Positions 59,127 to 63,412 of a stretch of 63,412 nucleotides of DNA are shown here, piece by piece (position 1 is the stretch's first letter; the number at the start of each line of letters is the position of its first letter). The position numbers and the translations under genes were made by a program. Under the pieces are notes generated by a model, which saw only the letters and a program-made list of their open reading frames with translations, ran no database searches and was not told the origin of the DNA. Source of the DNA: Streptomyces sp. CB02366 (GTDB taxonomy: Bacteria; Actinomycetota; Actinomycetes; Streptomycetales; Streptomycetaceae); contig NZ_LIVT01000013.1 of NCBI RefSeq assembly GCF_001905905.1, positions 137,293 through 200,704 of the forward strand, given 5' to 3'.

Positions 59127-59545
59127 TTCTCGGGGTCGGCGGGTCGGACGGTGTAACGGGTCGGGAGGTGGCGCATCACGCGATGGAGGCGGGGTGGATC
59201 GTGTCGCGGTACCGCCGCACGCCGCCCTCAGGCGTACGGGTCCGGGCGACGGCCGCGGACGGCGCCCGGCCGCCCACCGTAGCCGGGCGCACACGCGGCG
59301 TCGCCCATCGGCGGCCCGGCGGAGCGGCCCCGGCCGTCCGCCCTCGCGCGCGCCGCTCGTGGACCGCGCGGCGGCCGGGGGCGGCCTTCGGTACCGGCTC
59401 CGGACCCGGCGCCGACGTTGCGGCTGGAGTCAACCGCGCCGATTCAGTGCCGTCAATACTTCACGTCGAGATTGGCGCTGTCCCATCTGCCGCGCAGGCG
59501 GCGGGCGTTGTGCGTTCACCTCTTGAACGTGCCGTGAACGTGCGG
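59127..59545. other. Gene-free stretch between GH3 and cimA
   Basis: This 419-bp stretch upstream of the GH3 gene has less GC-rich patches (59410-59470 and near 59520-59545). It should contain the GH3 promoter, but no clear -35/-10 pair or small gene was identified. Confidence 0.5.
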
Positions 59546-59574
59546 GAGCCGCCGCCCGGCGCGGGCGGCGGCTC
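59546..59574 (-). terminator. Terminator of cimA
   Basis: GAGCCGCCGCCC and GGGCGGCGGCTC form a 12-bp stem with a 5-nt loop, 24 bp past the cimA stop codon. Confidence 0.85.
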
Positions 59575-59597
59575 TCGTGGAACGCGGCGGTTGGGCG

Positions 59598-61205
59598 CTA
59601 CTCGGTGGGCTCGACGCCCGCGCGCAGCAGTCCGTAGGTGTACGCGTCCTCCAGCGCCTGCCAGGAGGCGGCGATGACGTTCTCGGCGACCCCCACGGTC
59701 GCCCAGTCGCCGGCGCCGTCGCCCGTGGTGATGAGGACGCGGGTGGTGGACTCGGTGCCGGTACGGCCCTCCAGGATGCGGACCTTGTAGTCGACCAGCT
59801 CCAACTTGGCGAGCTGCGGGTAGATCCGCTCCAGGGCGACGCGCAGGGCCCGGTCCAGGGCGTTGACCGGGCCGTTGCCCTCTGCGGTGGCGACGATCCG
59901 CTCGCCCTTGGCCCACAGCTTCACGGTCGCCTCGTTGGCGTGGGTACCGTCGGGGCGGTCCTCGACGATCGCCCGCCAGGACTCGGTGCGGAAGTAGCGG
60001 CGGGCCCGCCCCTCGACCTCGCCGCGCAGCAGCAGCTCGAAGGAGGCGTCGGCGGCTTCGTAGGTGTAGCCCTGGAGTTCGCGTTCCTTGACCCGCTCCA
60101 CGACCCGGCCGACCAGGGCGCGGTCGTCGCCGAGGTCGATGCCCAGCTCCTTGCCCTTCAGCTCGATGGAGGCGCGGCCGGCCATGTCGGAGACCAGCAT
60201 CCGCATGGTGTTGCCGACCAGTTCGGGGTCGATGTGCTGGTAGAGGTCGGGATCGACCTTGATCGCGGAGGCGTGCAGCCCGGCCTTGTGGGCGAAGGCC
60301 GAGACGCCGACGTACGGCTGGTGGGTGGAGGGGGTGAGGTTGACGACCTCGGCGATCGCGTGCGAGATCCGGGTCATCTCGGCGAGCGCGCCCTCGGGCA
60401 GCACCTTCATGCCGTACTTGAGCTCCAGGGCGGCGACGACGGGGAAGAGGTTGGCGTTGCCGACCCGCTCGCCGTACCCGTTGGCGGTGCACTGGACGTG
60501 GGTGGCGCCCGCGTCCACGGCGGCCAGGGTGTTGGCGACGGCGCACCCGGTGTCGTCCTGGGCGTGGATGCCGAGCCGGGCGCCCGTGTCCGCGATGACG
60601 GTGGAGACGACGGCCTGGATCCGGGCGGGGAGCATGCCGCCGTTGGTGTCGCAGAGGATGACGACCTCCGCGCCCGCCTCGTACGCGGTACGGACCACGG
60701 CCTTCGCGTACGCGGCGTTGGCGCGGTAGCCGTCGAAGAAGTGCTCGCAGTCCACGAAGACCCGGCGCCCCTGCTCGCGCAGGTGGGAGACGGTGTCGCG
60801 GACCATCTCCAGGTTCTCCTCCAGGGTGGTGCGCAGGGCCAGTTCGACGTGGCGGTCGTGGGCCTTGGCCACCAGGGTGACCACCGGCGCGCCGGAGGTC
60901 AGGAGCGCCTTCACCTGGGGGTCCTCGGCCGCGCTGCCGCCGGCCCGGCGGGTCGCGCCGAACGCCACGAGCTGCGCGTTCTCGAAGGCGATCTCCTGCT
61001 GGGCGCGGGCGAAGAACTCGGTGTCGCGCGGGTTGGCCCCCGGCCAGCCCCCCTCGATGTACCCCACCCCGAAGTCGTCCAGATGACGGGCGATGGTCAG
61101 CTTGTCGGCGACCGTCAGGTTGATGCCCTCACGCTGAGCACCGTCGCGCAGTGTGGTGTCGAAGACATGGAAACCGTCGTCGGTGGCGTCGGCCTTGGTG
61201 GTCAT
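59598..61205 (-). CDS. cimA: Citramalate synthase
   Basis: This 535-aa member of the alpha-isopropylmalate synthase family condenses acetyl-CoA and pyruvate to (R)-citramalate, the first step of the threonine-independent route to isoleucine. The start is ATG 61205 behind AGGAG. The TIM barrel has DTTLRDGAQREG, the metal-binding HAQDDTGCAVANTLAAVDAG and CTANGYGERVGNANL. The C-terminal regulatory domain (about 400-535) ends YTYGLLRAGVEPTE. DGAQREG (not DGxQSPG) and the length separate it from LeuA and fit the CimA subfamily. In S. coelicolor this locus is annotated leuA2 or cimA. A leader with a terminator precedes it. Confidence 0.88.
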   Translation of the reverse strand: MTTKADATDDGFHVFDTTLRDGAQREGINLTVADKLTIARHLDDFGVGYIEGGWPGANPRDTEFFARAQQEIAFENAQLVAFGATRRAGGSAAEDPQVKALLTSGAPVVTLVAKAHDRHVELALRTTLEENLEMVRDTVSHLREQGRRVFVDCEHFFDGYRANAAYAKAVVRTAYEAGAEVVILCDTNGGMLPARIQAVVSTVIADTGARLGIHAQDDTGCAVANTLAAVDAGATHVQCTANGYGERVGNANLFPVVAALELKYGMKVLPEGALAEMTRISHAIAEVVNLTPSTHQPYVGVSAFAHKAGLHASAIKVDPDLYQHIDPELVGNTMRMLVSDMAGRASIELKGKELGIDLGDDRALVGRVVERVKERELQGYTYEAADASFELLLRGEVEGRARRYFRTESWRAIVEDRPDGTHANEATVKLWAKGERIVATAEGNGPVNALDRALRVALERIYPQLAKLELVDYKVRILEGRTGTESTTRVLITTGDGAGDWATVGVAENVIAASWQALEDAYTYGLLRAGVEPTE

Positions 61206-61300
61206 GCTGATCTGGCTCCTGTCGGATGAGTGGACCGGACGATCTGGTTCCACTTGCCCCCATCATCCCGCGCGCGCCGTCCCGGCCCGGGTGCGGACCG

Positions 61301-61333
61301 GAAAACAAAAAACCCCTCGCGGGTGCGAGAGGT
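61301..61333 (-). terminator. Intrinsic terminator or attenuator upstream of cimA
   Basis: On the minus strand CCTCTCGC-N4-GCGAGGGG forms an 8-bp stem (one U-G pair) followed by TTTTTTGTTTTC, a rare perfect U-tract for this genome. It lies 96 bp before the cimA start and about 55 bp after a possible leader peptide. It could simply end the upstream TetR gene (stop 148 bp away), or it could attenuate cimA. Confidence 0.75.
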
Positions 61334-61387
61334 CTGCGCGCGGGTCTGGGGCACGATGGCCGCGCCGTACGGGGTGGTACGGGGCGG

Positions 61388-61423
61388 TCACTGCGGACCG
61401 GCGCGCCTGCTGCCAATAATCAT
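61388..61423 (-). CDS. Possible leader peptide of cimA
   Basis: A short frame ATG-ATT-ATT-GGC-... encodes MIIGSRRAGPQ and stops 55 bp before the terminator. It has two consecutive Ile codons of the rare ATT type, then Gly/Ser/Arg. Isoleucine is the end product of the CimA pathway, and ribosome stalling at ATT-ATT would be a logical sensor. No Shine-Dalgarno sequence is seen, so translation would be leaderless or weak. This is an inference. Confidence 0.35.
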   Translation of the reverse strand: MIIGSRRAGPQ

Positions 61424-61480
61424 GACGAACGAGGACACGGCAGCAGTCTGGCACAGCGTGCGCCCCGTGACGGCGGTGTC

Positions 61481-62125
61481 TCAGAATGCGGTCGTGACGC
61501 CGGTCGCATCCGGGCCCCGCCCCGGCGTCAGCGTCTCGTCCAGGAACTCCGCCGCCTGGACGAGCACCCGCTCCCGCCCCGTGCCCGGGATGCCGACCGT
61601 CACATGGACGCTGAACCCGTCGAGCAGCGCCCGCAGCCGGACGGCGAACCGGTCGGGGTCCACCGGCCGGAACTCACCGCGCGAAACGCCCTCGGCCAGC
61701 AGCGCCACGAGGTCGCGGTGCCAGGCGCCCTCGATGGCGGCCTGCCGGGCGCGGGCGTCGTCGTCGGCGTTCTGGGAGCGGCCCCAGACCTCCAGCCAGA
61801 GCGTCCAGTGCGGATCGCGGTGCCCGGCCGGCAGATAGAGCCCGATGTACGCGTCCAGCCGCTCGCGGGCGCTCCCCGGCCGGGCGAGCAGAGCGCGGCG
61901 CTCGGCGCCGAGGCGGTTCTCGCTCCACTCCAGGGTCCGCAGCAGCAGCTCGTCCTTGGTGCGGAAGTAGTAGAGGAGGTGCCCGCTGCTCATGCCGACC
62001 TCCCGCCCCAGCCCGGCCATGGTCAGCCCGTCGAGCCCGCGTTCGGCGACGGTGGCCATGACGGCGGCGAGGACGTCCTCGCGGGGCGGGGCGGCCTGGT
62101 GGGTACGGCGCGGGGCGGAGGGCAT
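61481..62125 (-). CDS. TetR-family transcriptional regulator
   Basis: This regulator is 214 aa from ATG 62125 (MPSAPRRTHQAAPPREDVL); ATG 62161 would add 12 residues. The N-terminal HTH is AVMATVAERGLDGLTMAGLGREVGMSSGHLLYYFRTKDELL. The larger C-terminal ligand domain resembles the BetI/AcrR-type group (LEVWGRSQNADDDARARQ). It lies 70 bp downstream of the agmatine deiminase gene on the same strand, so it is likely co-transcribed and probably binds the palindrome in that promoter, sensing agmatine, a polyamine or a related amine. Confidence 0.88.
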   Translation of the reverse strand: MPSAPRRTHQAAPPREDVLAAVMATVAERGLDGLTMAGLGREVGMSSGHLLYYFRTKDELLLRTLEWSENRLGAERRALLARPGSARERLDAYIGLYLPAGHRDPHWTLWLEVWGRSQNADDDARARQAAIEGAWHRDLVALLAEGVSRGEFRPVDPDRFAVRLRALLDGFSVHVTVGIPGTGRERVLVQAAEFLDETLTPGRGPDATGVTTAF

Positions 62126-62195
62126 GGGGCCGGGCTTTCGGGTCGGGTCGCGCGGGGGCATCGGGTCGCGGGGCCGGGCGGCCGGGCCCGCGAGG

Positions 62196-63227
62196 TCAGA
62201 CGGCGGGCTGCTGCTGGGTGATGCAGTGGATGCCGCCACCGCCCGCGAAGATCGTACGGGCATCGACGAGGGTCACCGTACGGTCGGGGAACAGGCCCTG
62301 GAAGATCGCGGCGGCCTCCTCGTCGCGCGGGTCGTCGAAGGCGCAGAGGAGCACGCCGTCGTTGCAGAGGTAGTGGTTGATGTAGGAGTAGTCGACCCAC
62401 GCGCCGTCCTCGTCGCGCAGCACGGTGGGGGCGGGCACCTCCACGACTTCCAGCGGGCGGCCCCTGGCGTCGGTGGCGGCCCGCAGAACGGCCAGGTTCT
62501 CCCGGGTGACCTCGTGGTCGGGGTGGGCGGGGTCCGGCTGGACGTGGGCGACGACGGTGCCGGGCCGGGCGAAGGCGGCGACGATGTCGACATGGCCGAG
62601 CGTGCCGTACGTCCCGTAGTCGCCGGTCAGCCCCCGGGGCAGCCAGATCGCCTTCTCGGTGCCGAGGCGGGCGTGGATCTCCGCCTCCACCCGCTCCCTG
62701 CTCCAGCCGGGGTTGCGCTCCGGGCCGAGCTGGACGGTCTCGGTGAGCAGGACGGTGCCCTCGCCGTCGACGTGGATCGCGCCGCCCTCGTTGACGAGCG
62801 GGGAGGAGTGCACGGGGGTTCCGGCCACCTCGGCGACGGCCCGCGCGATGTGCTGGTCGCTCTCCCAGCGGGCCCAGCCCTGCGCGCCCCAGCCGTTGAA
62901 CGTCCAGTCGACGGCGGCGAGGGTGGAGCCGTCGGTGACGAAGGTGGGGCCGATGTCCCGCATCCAGGCGTCGTCGAGCGGCCGGACGACCAGTTCGACG
63001 CCGGGGCCGAGGAGGGCGGCGGCGCCTTCCTCCTGCCCCGGCCCGACGACCATCGTGACCGGCTCGAAGCGGCGTACGGCCCGCGCGACGGCGGCCCAGG
63101 CCCGGCGGGCCTCCTCCAGTTCGGCGTCGGAGGCGAAGGTGGGGTTCGGACCCGGCCAGGCCATCCAGGTGCGCTCGTGGGGGGCCCACTCGGGGGGCAT
63201 GCGGAAGGGGGCGGGGGTGAGGGGCAT
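62196..63227 (-). CDS. Agmatine deiminase
   Basis: This 343-aa enzyme of the peptidyl-arginine deiminase/agmatine iminohydrolase family hydrolyses agmatine to N-carbamoylputrescine and ammonia. The start is ATG 63227 (MPLTPAPFRMPPEWAPHERT) with AGGAG upstream. It has DDAWMRDIGPTFV, VNEGGAIHVDGEGTVL, GHVDIVAAFA, and the C-terminal catalytic Cys in AGGGGIHCITQQQP. Length is normal. It is cytosolic and is the first gene of a two-gene unit with the TetR regulator, controlled by the operator-promoter at 63248. Confidence 0.93.
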   Translation of the reverse strand: MPLTPAPFRMPPEWAPHERTWMAWPGPNPTFASDAELEEARRAWAAVARAVRRFEPVTMVVGPGQEEGAAALLGPGVELVVRPLDDAWMRDIGPTFVTDGSTLAAVDWTFNGWGAQGWARWESDQHIARAVAEVAGTPVHSSPLVNEGGAIHVDGEGTVLLTETVQLGPERNPGWSRERVEAEIHARLGTEKAIWLPRGLTGDYGTYGTLGHVDIVAAFARPGTVVAHVQPDPAHPDHEVTRENLAVLRAATDARGRPLEVVEVPAPTVLRDEDGAWVDYSYINHYLCNDGVLLCAFDDPRDEEAAAIFQGLFPDRTVTLVDARTIFAGGGGIHCITQQQPAV

Positions 63228-63247
63228 GGGAGCTCCTGGTCGAAAAG

Positions 63248-63276
63248 ATTAGAGCGCCACTCTAACCACTGGGCAA
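63248..63276 (-). promoter_or_regulatory. Promoter with a TetR-type operator upstream of agmatine deiminase
   Basis: On the minus strand TTGCCC (63276-63271), 17 bp, then TCTAAT (63253-63248) makes a good promoter. The spacer and -10 contain the perfect inverted repeat TTAGAG-N5-CTCTAA (63249-63265), the size and form of a TetR-dimer site. A bound repressor would cover the RNA polymerase -10 contact. Confidence 0.85.
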
Positions 63277-63333
63277 GGGAGAAGGGAAACAGCATCGGTC
63301 TCTTTCGAGCAGCGCTCCAACTTCCATCCAGCA

Positions 63334-63370
63334 AAGAGGCCGCACCGGCGGGGAGCCGGCGCGGCCTCTT
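63334..63370 (-). terminator. Terminator at the right end
   Basis: AAGAGGCCGC-CCGGC and GCCGG-GCGGCCTCTT are paired around a GGGGA loop. It lies 22 bp past the stop codon of the gene that enters from the right edge. Confidence 0.85.
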
Positions 63371-63391
63371 CGCGGGACGGGCGCGGAGCGT

Positions 63392-63412
63392 CTAGGTGTA
63401 TTGATCACGAGC
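63392..63412 (-). CDS. C-terminal end of a gene entering from the right edge
   Basis: On the minus strand the last bases read ARDQYT followed by TAG, placed directly before a strong terminator. Six codons are too few to identify the gene; the call rests on the stop codon position relative to the terminator. Confidence 0.4.
   Translation of the reverse strand, partial: ARDQYT

Noticed and set aside
1..63412. tRNA genes near gltX, prophage attachment sites, insertion sequences
   Set aside because: No cloverleaf-like sequence, CCA-type ends, integrase or transposase sequence was recognised on either strand; a tRNAscan run would settle the tRNA question.

Overview
The window is chromosomal DNA of a Streptomyces-type actinomycete. 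The base composition is extremely GC-rich, start codons are often GTG or TTG, and many genes encode secreted proteins. Gene order also fits: gltX, an FAH-family gene, two tandem 'conservon' operons (cvnABCD), accE-accB and, further on, cimA and an agmatine deiminase. From memory this is the same order as the SCO5526-SCO5548 part of the S. coelicolor core chromosome; I could not run an alignment. No tRNA, rRNA, insertion sequence, prophage or CRISPR array was recognised.

Layout. (1) 1-2.9 kb: start of a HAD phosphatase gene, gltX overlapping an FAH-family hydrolase gene, and a 60-aa unknown protein with an internal duplicated motif. (2) 3.4-14.0 kb: two complete conservons, cvn1 and cvn2. Each encodes a membrane sensor kinase-like CvnA with a long disordered tail, a roadblock CvnB, a DUF742 CvnC and a Ras-like GTPase CvnD. 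The two cvnD genes share 433 bp of perfect identity, which suggests gene conversion. (3) 14.0-16 kb: accE-accB, the carboxyltransferase and epsilon subunits of acyl-CoA carboxylase, which supply malonyl-CoA. (4) 16.2-23.3 kb: secreted enzymes, namely a GH101 endo-alpha-N-acetylgalactosaminidase, a GH64 beta-1,3-glucanase, a transglycosylase-like protein and an M15-like zinc protein. (5) 23.4-29.3 kb: a YceI protein, an iron-siderophore ABC importer (binding protein behind a textbook iron box, ATPase, two permeases) and a divergent FMN-binding protein. (6) 29.5-43 kb: a secreted glycerophosphodiesterase with FG-GAP-like repeats, a GNAT acetyltransferase, and an Rhs toxin locus. That locus has a divergent secreted FG-GAP partner, a 2158-aa Rhs protein whose C-terminus looks like a nucleic-acid/nucleoside deaminase, and a likely immunity gene directly downstream.

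(7) 43-52 kb: housekeeping and stress genes (DUF6191, catalase, GlsB-like protein, thioredoxin-reductase-like flavoenzyme), an anti-sigma-type ATPase divergent from an XRE-DUF397 pair around a 20-bp palindrome, a small secreted protein behind a DasR-like site, an AraC regulator, an ICL/PEP-mutase enzyme and a YdcF-like membrane protein. (8) 52-59 kb: a large secreted protein of unknown role, a TPM-domain membrane protein, and a GH3 beta-glucosidase with a LacI-type operator at its start codon; the same operator core lies in front of the GH64 gene. (9) 59.5-63.4 kb: cimA (isoleucine pathway) with a possible leader peptide and terminator, a TetR regulator, and agmatine deiminase behind a promoter that contains a perfect TetR-type operator.

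How the genes may work together: the GH64 and GH3 enzymes could form one beta-1,3-glucan pathway under one LacI-family repressor. The Rhs toxin, its secreted partner and the downstream gene form a toxin-immunity unit. The twin conservons are paralogous signalling complexes that may exchange or compete for GTPases. Start codons and terminators were assigned by eye, and functions come from motif recognition.
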